From Acidobacteriota bacterium (GTDB lineage: Bacteria > Acidobacteriota > UBA6911 > RPQK01 > JADFOI01), in NCBI GenBank assembly GCA_030624355.1, contig JAUXKG010000074.1, forward strand, positions 1 through 8,756: a DNA stretch of 8,756 nucleotides, in the 5' to 3' direction. Made by a program: the position numbers and the translations under genes. The notes under the pieces were generated by a model. That model was given only the letters and a program-made list of their open reading frames with translations. It searched no databases and had not been told where the DNA came from. Numbering within the stretch: position 1 is the stretch's first letter; every line of letters begins with the position of its first letter. This document shows positions 1 to 6,669 of this stretch, one piece after another.

Positions 1-72
1 AATCCGGACTACCCTTCCTACAATCCGACTCATCTGACCCTTTTTTCTCCTGCAACTATCCAAGTCCGGTGA
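1..72 (+). CDS. Possible C-terminal tail of an upstream gene (partial)
   Basis: Reading frame 1 is open from the window edge to a TGA at 70-72 and would encode 23 residues ending ...LTLFSPATIQVR. The composition (NPDYPSYNPTHL...) is plausible for the end of a real protein, but the stretch is too short to show a family. Another plus frame is also open to about 104, so an open frame of this length can occur by chance. No function is proposed. If it is real, about 79 bp separate it from the ETF-QO start. Confidence 0.2.
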   Translation, partial: NPDYPSYNPTHLTLFSPATIQVR

Positions 73-151
73 GGAAGCGCTTTGTCCCACGAATTGGAGA
101 CTGAGCCGCCCTGGGCAGCTTCTGTTGCTGTGGTGCTAATATAGCCAAACA

Positions 152-1834
152 ATGGGGCGTGAGCAGCTTGCAGTAGATGTTCTCTTTGTGGGCGCCGGGC
201 CGGCCAGTCTGGGAGCTGCCCTGCACCTGTCTCGATTGATACGTGAGCACAATGAAGCGGTCGACCTGGGAAGGAAGTCGGGTCGAAGCCTGGCGGATCT
301 GACCCTGCTGGTGATTGAGAAGGGGAAGGAAATCGGTTCGCACGCTTTGAGTGGGGCGGTCATCGATCCACGAGCTTTGGATGAACTGTTGGAAGGGTTT
401 GAGGATCAAGAACCGCCCTATGATTCAGCAGTCACAGATGATGCACTTTATTTTCTAACTGGGAATCACGCCTTCCGATCTCCTGTTACCCCGCCACCTT
501 TGAAAAACCACGGCCTGTATGTTGCCTCTCTTGGAAAGGTGATCAGGTGGATGGCTGAACTGTGTGAAGAAAATGGTGTCGATGTTTACCCGGAATTTCC
601 AGGAGTCAAGCTTCTCTATGAGGGGAATGCGGTCAGTGGGGTTCGGATCGGAGACAAGGGAATCGATCGGAAAGGGAAAAGGAAGGGGAATTTTGAGTCG
701 GGTATTGATGTGCTGGCAAAGGTGACCGTGTTGGGTGAAGGCCCGAGGGGTTCTCTACTTCGTCAGGCTGAAAGTCGCCTCAAACTGAGTCCAAAGAGCG
801 CCGCCCAGATTTATTCAATTGGGGTGAAGGAAATCTGGCAAGCCGCCGCCGACATTCCTGCAGGTCAGGTCTATCACACTCTCGGTTTCCCACTCGGGAT
901 TCAGGAATTCGGGGGTGGTTTTCTTTACACCAGGAAGGAGAACCTCATCGATCTTGGTGTAGTGGTGGGCCTTGATTACCAGAATCCCCGTTTGGATCCC
1001 CACCGTTTACTCCAGCAGTTCAAGATGCATCCGTTTGTTCGGGAAATGTTGGAAGGAGGGAAGGCGATCAGTTACGGAGCCAAGGCCATCCCCGAAGGCG
1101 GTTACTACTCAATGCCACGTCTTTTCGCTGATGGTCTTCTCATTGTGGGGGACTCGGCCGGTTTCCTCAATGGACAGCGGCTCAAGGGAATTCATCTGGC
1201 CATCAAGTCGGGAATGCTGGCAGCGGAAACTATTTTTGAAGCTCTGATTCAGGACAACTTTTCCCAGTCGACACTGAAGGGCTATGCCGAGCGCTTTGAG
1301 AGCAGTTGGGCCAGAGAGGAACTGTGGAAAGTACGCAACTTTCGTCAGGCTTATCAAAAGAGCTTCTGGTCGGGCATCATCCATACGGGTCTGCAGTTTC
1401 TTACCCGGGGACGGGGAGTCAGAGACCCATTCCCGATTATGGCTGGCCATCGGAGAATGAGACGACTTGAAGAATATCCGGAGACCGATGACGAGCAGCG
1501 CAGCAGGCCTCGCTTTGACAGTCGCCTTACGTTTGACAAGCTGACGGATGTTTACCTTTCTGACACCGCCCACGAAGAGGATCAACCCTGCCACCTGAAG
1601 ATTCTGGATCTTGATATTTGTCACAACCGTTGCACTCAAGAGTATGGGAACCCCTGTCAGTATTTCTGTCCAGCCCACGTGTACGAGATGGTCACCCGAC
1701 AGAATGGACCTGCTCTGCAGTTGAATTTCAGTAACTGTGTACACTGCAAGACCTGTGACATCATGGACCCTTATGAGATCATCGTGTGGACGCCTCCGGA
1801 AGGCGGTGGAGGTCCGAATTACAAGAATATGTAG
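152..1834 (+). CDS. Electron transfer flavoprotein-ubiquinone oxidoreductase (ETF-QO)
   Basis: A 560-residue flavoprotein/iron-sulfur protein that takes electrons from reduced electron-transfer flavoprotein (fed by acyl-CoA and amino-acid dehydrogenases) and reduces membrane quinone. The FAD dinucleotide-binding motif GAGPAS lies at residues 14-19, with an acidic ribose contact likely at E56 (VIEKG). HALSGAVIDP follows at 64-73. The second FAD signature, GDSAGFLNG, is at 333-341 and continues into the family hallmark KGIHLAIKSGMLAAE. The C-terminal ferredoxin-like domain has FCPAHVYE and NCVHCKTCDIMDP, giving C506, C529, C532 and C535 as the expected [4Fe-4S] ligands, and ends in PPEGGGGPNY as in mitochondrial and bacterial ETF-QO. 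The length matches the family. Four more cysteines (480, 490, 494, 502) precede the cluster motif. An in-frame stop at 137-139 limits the start to ATG 152; no Shine-Dalgarno sequence is visible before it. ETF subunit genes are not in the window. The family assignment is very secure. Confidence 0.97.
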   Translation: MGREQLAVDVLFVGAGPASLGAALHLSRLIREHNEAVDLGRKSGRSLADLTLLVIEKGKEIGSHALSGAVIDPRALDELLEGFEDQEPPYDSAVTDDALYFLTGNHAFRSPVTPPPLKNHGLYVASLGKVIRWMAELCEENGVDVYPEFPGVKLLYEGNAVSGVRIGDKGIDRKGKRKGNFESGIDVLAKVTVLGEGPRGSLLRQAESRLKLSPKSAAQIYSIGVKEIWQAAADIPAGQVYHTLGFPLGIQEFGGGFLYTRKENLIDLGVVVGLDYQNPRLDPHRLLQQFKMHPFVREMLEGGKAISYGAKAIPEGGYYSMPRLFADGLLIVGDSAGFLNGQRLKGIHLAIKSGMLAAETIFEALIQDNFSQSTLKGYAERFESSWAREELWKVRNFRQAYQKSFWSGIIHTGLQFLTRGRGVRDPFPIMAGHRRMRRLEEYPETDDEQRSRPRFDSRLTFDKLTDVYLSDTAHEEDQPCHLKILDLDICHNRCTQEYGNPCQYFCPAHVYEMVTRQNGPALQLNFSNCVHCKTCDIMDPYEIIVWTPPEGGGGPNYKNM

Positions 1835-1911
1835 GCCGTTGGCAGAGTCATGCCAGCTGCTGCCCGGCTCTGACAGGATCGAGACGTCCCGTCCTGAAAA
1901 CCACGGAGATT

Positions 1912-1915
1912 GAGG
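1912..1915 (+). promoter_or_regulatory. Ribosome binding site of the dehydratase
   Basis: GAGG sits 8 nt before ATG 1924. It supports that start over the ATG at 1786, which would overlap the end of the ETF-QO gene by 49 nt and add 46 residues unlike any dehydratase N-terminus. Confidence 0.55.
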
Positions 1916-1923
1916 CGGAAATT

Positions 1924-2934
1924 ATGGAAGTTAGTGTTCAGGGGATATTGGAAGCCCGCCATTCAGTTTATCGTTATCTGCGGTCAACAGCGATGCTTCG
2001 CTATCCACTTTTGGACCGCCTGCTTGGCTGTCAGGCCTACGTAAAACACGAGAATCATAATCCGACCGGCTCATTCAAGATCCGGGGAGGGATTCATTTG
2101 ATCAGTCATCTGAGCGATGAAGAAAGGCGTCGAGGAGTTATTACGGCTACCCGCGGCAACCACGGACAATCGATCGCCCTGGCTTCGAAGCTGAAGGGGG
2201 TCCGCTGCACGATCGCAGTACCCCACGGAAACAATCCCGAGAAGAATGAGGCCATGGAGGCCCTGGGCGCTCAATTACTGATCCATGGTCGAGACTTTGA
2301 TGAGGCCAGGGAACGAGTGGAGGAAATCCAAAAGAAAGAGGGTCTACGCTATATTCACGCAGCTAATGAACCCATGTTGATTCATGGAGTGGGCACCTAC
2401 GCGCTGGAAATTCTGGAGGAGGTTCCCAGGCCCGACTATATTTTCGCTCCTCTGGGTGGTGGAAGCGGTGTATCCGCAGTTCTGACAGTGGTTCGAGCAC
2501 TTGCTCCCGGAGTGAAGGTGGTCGGGGTCCAGGCAGAACAGGCTCCGTCGGTCTTTCTGTCGTGGAAGAAAGGGAAGATTCAAACCACCGATAGTTGCGA
2601 CACGATCGCGGACGGATTGGCGACACGCATCCCTTTCGAGTTGACCTTCTCTATCATTCGCTCACTGGTGGATGAGATCATAACCGTCAGTGAGCAGGAA
2701 CTGGCTGCTGCCATCTATGAGATTTACCGGACCACGCACAATATTGCTGAGGGAGCGGGCGCGGCTGCCCTGGCAGGGGCCAGAAAGTTCGGTGCCAAAC
2801 TGGCTGGCAAGACCGTGGTCGTGATCCTGAGTGGCAGCAACATTGAAACAACTTTGTTCCGTCAGATCTTGGAGAACTATTCCGTAGACGAACAAACATC
2901 TGTGGAGACCGCAAACCTTGACCAACAAAGTTAA
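1924..2934 (+). CDS. Threonine/serine dehydratase-like PLP-dependent enzyme (fold type II)
   Basis: A 336-residue enzyme of the tryptophan-synthase-beta superfamily, nearest the threonine/serine dehydratase and serine racemase group. These remove water and ammonia from Thr or Ser to give 2-oxobutyrate or pyruvate. The PLP Schiff-base lysine is K52 in NPTGSFKIRGG. The substrate-carboxylate loop is TRGNHGQ (76-82), the phosphate-binding glycine loop is GGGSGV (178-183), and the pyridine-nitrogen contact is likely S303 in LSGSN (303-306). A single catalytic domain with no C-terminal ACT domain resembles the catabolic or racemase type rather than the isoleucine-regulated biosynthetic IlvA. The final ~20 residues look like a disordered tail. 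The start is set by family alignment and a GAGG site 8 nt upstream. It lies 89 bp after the ETF-QO gene and overlaps the next gene by 17 bp, so the three are probably co-transcribed. Substrate (Thr, Ser, hydroxy-amino acid, or racemisation) cannot be decided from sequence; an ectoine-type dehydratase (EutB) is a possible alternative. Confidence 0.9.
   Translation: MEVSVQGILEARHSVYRYLRSTAMLRYPLLDRLLGCQAYVKHENHNPTGSFKIRGGIHLISHLSDEERRRGVITATRGNHGQSIALASKLKGVRCTIAVPHGNNPEKNEAMEALGAQLLIHGRDFDEARERVEEIQKKEGLRYIHAANEPMLIHGVGTYALEILEEVPRPDYIFAPLGGGSGVSAVLTVVRALAPGVKVVGVQAEQAPSVFLSWKKGKIQTTDSCDTIADGLATRIPFELTFSIIRSLVDEIITVSEQELAAAIYEIYRTTHNIAEGAGAAALAGARKFGAKLAGKTVVVILSGSNIETTLFRQILENYSVDEQTSVETANLDQQS
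2903..2920 (+). promoter_or_regulatory. RBS and TTG start of the HAD gene
   Basis: TGGAG at 2903-2907 precedes a TTG initiation codon at 2918-2920 by 10 nt, all within the coding sequence of the dehydratase. The site decides the start because no ATG or GTG lies upstream of the catalytic aspartate codon. Confidence 0.5.
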
Positions 2935-3544
2935 CACTCTGCTCATCGATATCGGAGAGGTTCTCGTCCAGATGAATCGAGGAGTTTTGCTGGAAAGGAT
3001 GCAGAAACTGACCGGATTTTCTGAAGAGGAAATCGAGAGGCGTTTGGGCAGCTTTACCGATATTGCCGTCTACGAAAGGGGAGAACTCAGTACTGAGCAG
3101 TTCTACCAGCGCGTTTCCCATGTATTCGAAATGAACATCTCTTTGGAAAGTTTCAAGGAGGCCTGGAGCAACATTTTCACTCTGGGTCAAGATCAACCAA
3201 ACCTCTTCTCCCCGCACCTGTTTCAACAGCTGAGTGAGTGTTATCAAATGGTGGCCCTTTCCAACACGAACGAGATGCACTTTGATTATCTTTCACAGGT
3301 GTACTCTGTGGTGAATGACTTTGACGAGTATGTGCTTTCCTACCAGGTTGGCTGTTTGAAACCCGATGAGAAGATCTACCAGACCGCTCTGGAAAAAGCG
3401 GGGTGCGCCCCTTCTGAAGTCTTGCTTGTCGATGACCGGCTGGAGAACATTCTAGGGGGAGAGAGGTTGGGAATCAGGGGAATCTTATTCGTGGAAGAAA
3501 AGCAGTTGCGTCAGCAGCTGAGCGATTTAGGAGTCCTGCCGTAG
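2918..3544 (+). CDS. HAD-superfamily phosphatase, YihX-like
   Basis: A 208-residue haloacid-dehalogenase-type hydrolase, cytosolic, resembling E. coli YihX (an alpha-glucose-1-phosphate phosphatase). Motif I is LLIDIGEVL with the nucleophile D11. Motif II is LSNTNEMH (S115), motif III is the lysine in LKPDEKIY (K148), and motif IV is VDDRLENI (D172-D173). The helical cap lies roughly at residues 20-90. The +2 acid-base aspartate of motif I is a glycine (D-I-G), as in YihX (D-L-G), so this is a subfamily feature rather than damage. The start is a TTG at 2918 inside the dehydratase gene, with TGGAG 10 nt upstream. The first in-frame ATG would give M19 and remove the nucleophile, so the TTG is favoured. 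The 17-bp overlap implies translational coupling. The substrate is unknown; a sugar phosphate, phosphorylated cofactor or metabolite-repair role would all fit. Confidence 0.9.
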   Translation: MTNKVNTLLIDIGEVLVQMNRGVLLERMQKLTGFSEEEIERRLGSFTDIAVYERGELSTEQFYQRVSHVFEMNISLESFKEAWSNIFTLGQDQPNLFSPHLFQQLSECYQMVALSNTNEMHFDYLSQVYSVVNDFDEYVLSYQVGCLKPDEKIYQTALEKAGCAPSEVLLVDDRLENILGGERLGIRGILFVEEKQLRQQLSDLGVLP

Positions 3545-3551
3545 TGAGATT

Positions 3552-5228
3552 TCAGCCTTCCGGGACTTGACCGAGATTGGCGATCTGTTTGCTTTTGGCA
3601 ATGCGCAGCGTTGCTTCCACCGCCAGCCAGATCGACAGGAAAAGAATTCCTCCCCCCAGCAACAGCAGAAGGTGAGTGCCTCTATCCCAGAAGTCCTTCA
3701 GTTTGAGCACCATCGCCGTTAGGGTCGTCACCAGCATGAAGATCATGGGCAGACCGGTGGCCCAATAAGGCCGCCGCTTTTGTATCAAATAGAGGGTAAC
3801 GGCCAGCAGAGTGAGACCACCCAGAATCTGATTGGTCGTGCCAAAAAGCTGCCACAAGGCCAGCCCGGCCGCCCGCCCGTCCACCTGGTAGAAGGCAAAA
3901 GAGCCGACAACAGCCACTGCGGCGCCGGAGGCCAGATAACGATTTGAAAGAGGTGAGAATCCTATGGTCTCACCCATTTCCGAGATGTTGAAGCGCAATA
4001 ACCGAGTGGCTGAATCCAGTGTGGTCAAGGCGAAGGAGATTGCCACCAGAGCCACAAAGGCCTTGGCAATCTCCAGCGGAATCCCGAGCTGGTGCAAGAA
4101 TAGTGCGGAGCCTTCAATGAAGGCCTTCATGTTGGGCCCCAGACCTTGAGCCAGTTCCCAAGAGGCGTAGTGCTCCATCCAAAGGTCGCGCGTGAGAAAA
4201 CCGGCAGTACAGGCCAACACAGAGGCCAGGCCCAGTAGAGATTCCCCGATCATGCCACCGTAGCCGATGAACTGAGCGTCCGTTTCCCTGCTGATCTGCT
4301 TTGCGGTTGTGCCCGAAGAGACTAAACCATGGAAGCCCGAGACGGCTCCACAGGCGATGACGATGAAGACAAAGGGAAAAAGAGGTGGTGCTCCTTCCGG
4401 ATGGATCTGTACCGCCGGAGCGGCGAATTCCGGCCGCAAGATAAAAAAGCCGGAAAAAATGCCAGCCAACCCCAGATAGAGCAGTAGAGAATTGATGTAG
4501 TCCCGTGGTTGCAGGAGAAGCCACACGGGCAGTACCGAGGCCGCGAAGCTGTAGACCAGAAGAATCACTTTCCACTGGTCTAGACTGAGGTCGATTATGG
4601 GAAGCTTGGTCCCGATCCAAACAGTGAACAGTGTGAGTGCGAAGGCAATGACCGTGACCCCGGCAATCGAAGCATTTTTCTTGTAGACCGACCAGCCCAT
4701 CAGGACCGCCAGAACCATCAGAATGCCAGTGGGGTAAATGGCTTCCGGATTGTAGGCGGTGGTCAGCAGTGTGGCACAAACATGTACAAAGACCCCCATG
4801 GCCAGCCCGATCAGGAAGAAGATGATGATATGAAACAGGGTCTTGGCGCGGGGACCGATGATGTCTTCGGCAACTTTGCCGACCGACATTCCCCGGGCCC
4901 TCATCGAGATGACAAGAGCGCCGAAGTCATGGACGGCTCCGATAAAGAGGGTTCCGATGACGACCCAGAGCAGAGCAGGTACCCAGCCCCAGATCACCGC
5001 AATTGCAGGTCCCAGCATGGGAGACAGCCCGGAAATAGAAGCAAAGTGATGCCCGAAAAGAACATACTTATTGCTGGGCACATAGTCGATTCCATCCTGG
5101 TACTGATGAGAGGGAGTGGCAATGTTCGCATCCAGCTTAAAGATCTGTTGCGCCAGGTACTTGGCGTAGACATGGTAGCCGACTAGATAGATCCCGAAAC
5201 AAAAGAGCGTGACCAGGACCGGAGTCAT
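3552..5228 (-). CDS. cstA: CstA-family carbon starvation protein / pyruvate-peptide transporter
   Basis: A 558-residue polytopic inner-membrane protein, mostly hydrophobic with many predicted transmembrane helices. CstA-family hallmarks run in order: SNKYVLFGHHFASISGLSP (GHHF at 59-62), HDFGALVISMRARG (100-113), SGFHGLVSSGTTAKQ (about 296-310), the IGYGGMIGE segment just after, and LTTLDSATRLLRF (about 401-413). A C-terminal 5TM-type region has LWQLFGTTNQILGG (about 456-470). E. coli CstA and BtsT are about 700 residues and import peptides and/or pyruvate; this shorter form is common in other bacteria. Substrate is inferred from family only. The ATG is preceded by AGGAG (plus-strand 5236-5240) at 7 nt. 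No CRP-like site or clear promoter was found upstream; the leader is occupied by the inverted-repeat element at 5241-5364. The gene converges on the HAD gene with 7 bp between stop codons and no visible terminator. Confidence 0.95.
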   Translation of the reverse strand: MTPVLVTLFCFGIYLVGYHVYAKYLAQQIFKLDANIATPSHQYQDGIDYVPSNKYVLFGHHFASISGLSPMLGPAIAVIWGWVPALLWVVIGTLFIGAVHDFGALVISMRARGMSVGKVAEDIIGPRAKTLFHIIIFFLIGLAMGVFVHVCATLLTTAYNPEAIYPTGILMVLAVLMGWSVYKKNASIAGVTVIAFALTLFTVWIGTKLPIIDLSLDQWKVILLVYSFAASVLPVWLLLQPRDYINSLLLYLGLAGIFSGFFILRPEFAAPAVQIHPEGAPPLFPFVFIVIACGAVSGFHGLVSSGTTAKQISRETDAQFIGYGGMIGESLLGLASVLACTAGFLTRDLWMEHYASWELAQGLGPNMKAFIEGSALFLHQLGIPLEIAKAFVALVAISFALTTLDSATRLLRFNISEMGETIGFSPLSNRYLASGAAVAVVGSFAFYQVDGRAAGLALWQLFGTTNQILGGLTLLAVTLYLIQKRRPYWATGLPMIFMLVTTLTAMVLKLKDFWDRGTHLLLLLGGGILFLSIWLAVEATLRIAKSKQIANLGQVPEG

Positions 5229-5240
5229 ACCCTATCTCCT

Positions 5241-5364
5241 AACTCGGATTACGCATAAGTTTTCTTCACTGCGCTCAGATGAAGGCGGCGTGACGATGTG
5301 TCGAGGAAGCTCAACGGTGCCAGCGGGGATGGAGTAAAACATCTATGCATAATCCGGGTGAGTT
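5241..5364. repeat. Inverted-repeat-bounded element (possible MITE or IS remnant)
   Basis: The left arm 5241-5257 (aactcggattacgcata) and right arm 5344-5364 (tatgcataatccgggtgag plus tt) are imperfect inverted repeats. The core GGATTAYGCATA matches with one C/T difference, the outer AACTC is shared, and the right arm has 4 extra bases (accc) between the AACTC and the core. Just inside, both arms run into a short TTTT/AAAA tract. The roughly 85-bp interior is GC-richer and has no ORF. The whole fills the gap between the methyltransferase stop codon, which overlaps its edge, and the cstA RBS, which abuts it. Size, terminal repeats and lack of coding fit a miniature non-autonomous element. A structured leader for cstA is the alternative. 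No convincing target-site duplication was found. Confidence 0.45.
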
Positions 5365-6004
5365 ACTTGCAGGAGAACAGATACTCCTTGAAGCCGTTTC
5401 GAAGCAGGAAGGAACTGCCCACCTCAAAGTTGGGCATCACCTGAGTCAAATCGGACTGCTGGTATCTCGGGCATTTCCGCAGGACAGTCGAGTTTGCTTG
5501 GTAGAGAAGATGACGATGGTCCAGGATCTTGAAGGTAGTCGGTTTTTCGGGAATGTGTTGACGGGTGGAAATCAGGGAGAACAGCAGGGTACCAGTCCGG
5601 CAGAACTGAACCAGATGCCGGACGAGATGCTCAAACTCCTCTTTTTGCAAATAATTAAAGAGATCCCAACTCATGATGACGTCAAACTGGGTGTTTTTCC
5701 AATAAGGAAAGAGGTATTCAAAAACCGTCTCGTAGCTAAAGCCGTCCTCTGGTGAGAGGAAGTCAAAAGACGTCAGAGTTTGGTGGAGATCTTCAATATA
5801 GATCTTGCAGGTAAACTGAGAAAAGAAATCGACGTTTGCCCCGCAGGCCGGGCCCAGGTCAAGAATGTGGTACTTCCGCTCATGGCGCAACTGGCGGTTC
5901 AGGACATTGAGTGCAGGGGAGGTGTGAATTTCGGGTTCAGGAGGGGGAGAGTCTTCCACCTTGGTCTCTGACTTGATACCCAAGGAAGAGAGCCATTTTT
6001 TCAT
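5363..6004 (-). CDS. Small class I SAM-dependent methyltransferase, coupled to bactofilin
   Basis: A 213-residue soluble protein with a Rossmann-type methyltransferase pattern. Motif I HILDLGPACG has its acidic and glycine residues at D49, G51 and G55. An acidic end of strand 2 is at E71-D72. Motif IV-like FDVIMSWDLFNYL (107-119) is followed by an amphipathic helix and a TLLFSLIST strand. The first ~35 residues are a charged, proline-rich linker (SPPPEPE) outside the fold. The standard GxGxG is changed to GPACG, a variation seen in some methyltransferases, so SAM binding is likely but not proved. The ATG lies inside the bactofilin stop (ATGA, 6001-6004) and has no good Shine-Dalgarno sequence of its own, so translation probably depends on the upstream gene. 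The acceptor (protein, lipid, sugar or small molecule) is unknown. The C-terminus ends at the edge of the 5241-5364 repeat element, which may have supplied the stop codon. Confidence 0.8.
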   Translation of the reverse strand: MKKWLSSLGIKSETKVEDSPPPEPEIHTSPALNVLNRQLRHERKYHILDLGPACGANVDFFSQFTCKIYIEDLHQTLTSFDFLSPEDGFSYETVFEYLFPYWKNTQFDVIMSWDLFNYLQKEEFEHLVRHLVQFCRTGTLLFSLISTRQHIPEKPTTFKILDHRHLLYQANSTVLRKCPRYQQSDLTQVMPNFEVGSSFLLRNGFKEYLFSCK

Positions 6005-6546
6005 CTGTTAGAGGGAGACGAGCCTGCCTTCATGCCTACGCCCACGTCCCTGCTTTGCTTCACCTCACTCTGGGGTGAAAAAGGTACCTTTTCTTTGACC
6101 GACCGCACTTGATCCTCGGATCGGGTTTCGGAGAGGTTCCTCTGCTTGTCCTGACTGCGGGCGTCCATGTCGATGCTTCCTTTGAATTTCGAACCATCCT
6201 CTAGATTCACTCGAGGGGCGGTCAAATTCCCGCTGACGATTCCTGATTGCCGGATGATAATCTTCTCCTCGCCGAACAGATTGCCCTGAAGTTCTCCTTC
6301 GACGCTAATAATCTTGCCGTAAACGTCCGCTTTGACCTTCCCTTGTTCCCCAATGGTGACATTGTGTTGTTTGAGGTTGATCTTTCCTTCGACACGGCCA
6401 TGGATGAGCAAATCCTCCTCGCCGGTGAGTTCACCCTTGATGGCAATCGATCCGCCGATGATGGCCCTGTCTTTTAATTGATCAACCGAATTGGTCCGAC
6501 GAACCGGGGTGCTGGGTTCGTTATCTTCATTCTCTTTTTTCCACAT
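6001..6546 (-). CDS. Bactofilin (polymer-forming cytoskeletal protein)
   Basis: A 181-residue bactofilin (DUF583 / polymer-forming cytoskeletal family). Such proteins self-assemble without nucleotide into filaments that organise cell-wall enzymes, stalks, chromosome segregation or motility machinery at the inner membrane. The beta-helix core spans about residues 29-127. It shows the repeating pattern of short strands with glycine turns (IIGGSIAIKGELTG, LLIHGRVEGKI, VTIGEQGKVKADVYG, ISVEGELQGNLFG, IIIRQSGIVSGNLTA, VNLEDGSKFKGSIDM). The first ~25 residues are polar, with no transmembrane segment. The tail (128-181) is charged and low-complexity, probably disordered and a likely partner-binding region. 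The ATG has CAGGAG (plus-strand 6554-6559) at 7 nt and a candidate promoter just upstream, so this is the first gene of a two-gene operon with the methyltransferase. No M23 peptidase or ParB-like partner, common bactofilin neighbours, is in the window. Confidence 0.93.
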   Translation of the reverse strand: MWKKENEDNEPSTPVRRTNSVDQLKDRAIIGGSIAIKGELTGEEDLLIHGRVEGKINLKQHNVTIGEQGKVKADVYGKIISVEGELQGNLFGEEKIIIRQSGIVSGNLTAPRVNLEDGSKFKGSIDMDARSQDKQRNLSETRSEDQVRSVKEKVPFSPQSEVKQSRDVGVGMKAGSSPSNR

Positions 6547-6573
6547 TATTGTACTCCTGACATGCCTATCCTT

Positions 6574-6600
6574 TGTATAGTCAAAACCTTAAGAAGTCAA
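6574..6600 (-). promoter_or_regulatory. Candidate sigma-70 promoter of the bactofilin operon
   Basis: On the minus strand TTGACT (plus 6595-6600) and TATACA (plus 6574-6579) are separated by 15 bp, which is short for sigma-70 but with good hexamers. Transcription would start about 20 nt before ATG 6546, leaving just enough leader for the CAGGAG RBS. Its position supports separate transcription from the upstream permease gene. Confidence 0.4.
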
Positions 6601-6669
6601 GTGGATATGGCCCAAGGGCGTAAAACTGGCCCGAAAATACGAGCTCCTAGCCATCTTGTTGACATTTTT

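Noticed and set aside
113..142. Sigma-70 promoter just before ETF-QO (TAATAT at 137-142)
   Set aside because: No acceptable -35 hexamer at 16-18 bp, and the start codon would lie only 9 nt after the -10.
1109..1744. Long minus-strand open frame (211 codons) opposite ETF-QO
   Set aside because: It lies antisense to a well-conserved coding sequence, has no recognisable domain and no RBS; a shadow of codon bias.
1786..1923. N-terminal extension of the dehydratase starting at ATG 1786
   Set aside because: It would overlap the ETF-QO gene by 49 nt and add 46 residues that do not look like the family; ATG 1924 has an RBS and gives a normal N-terminus.
2687..3280. Minus-strand open frame (197 codons) opposite the dehydratase and HAD genes
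   Set aside because: It spans the antisense of two conserved genes and its translation has no family-like pattern.
4114..4779. Second minus-strand frame (221 codons) inside cstA
   Set aside because: Out-of-frame translation of the cstA coding sequence, rich in His, Ser, Arg and Gly with no hydrophobic pattern.
5345..5755. Plus-strand open frame opposite the methyltransferase
   Set aside because: Antisense to the methyltransferase, which has clear motifs; this frame has none.
6601..6669. Rho-independent terminator after the SLC13 permease
   Set aside because: Only a 4-bp GGGC/GCCC stem is possible (about 6616-6633) and the T-rich run is not placed after it on the transcribed strand.
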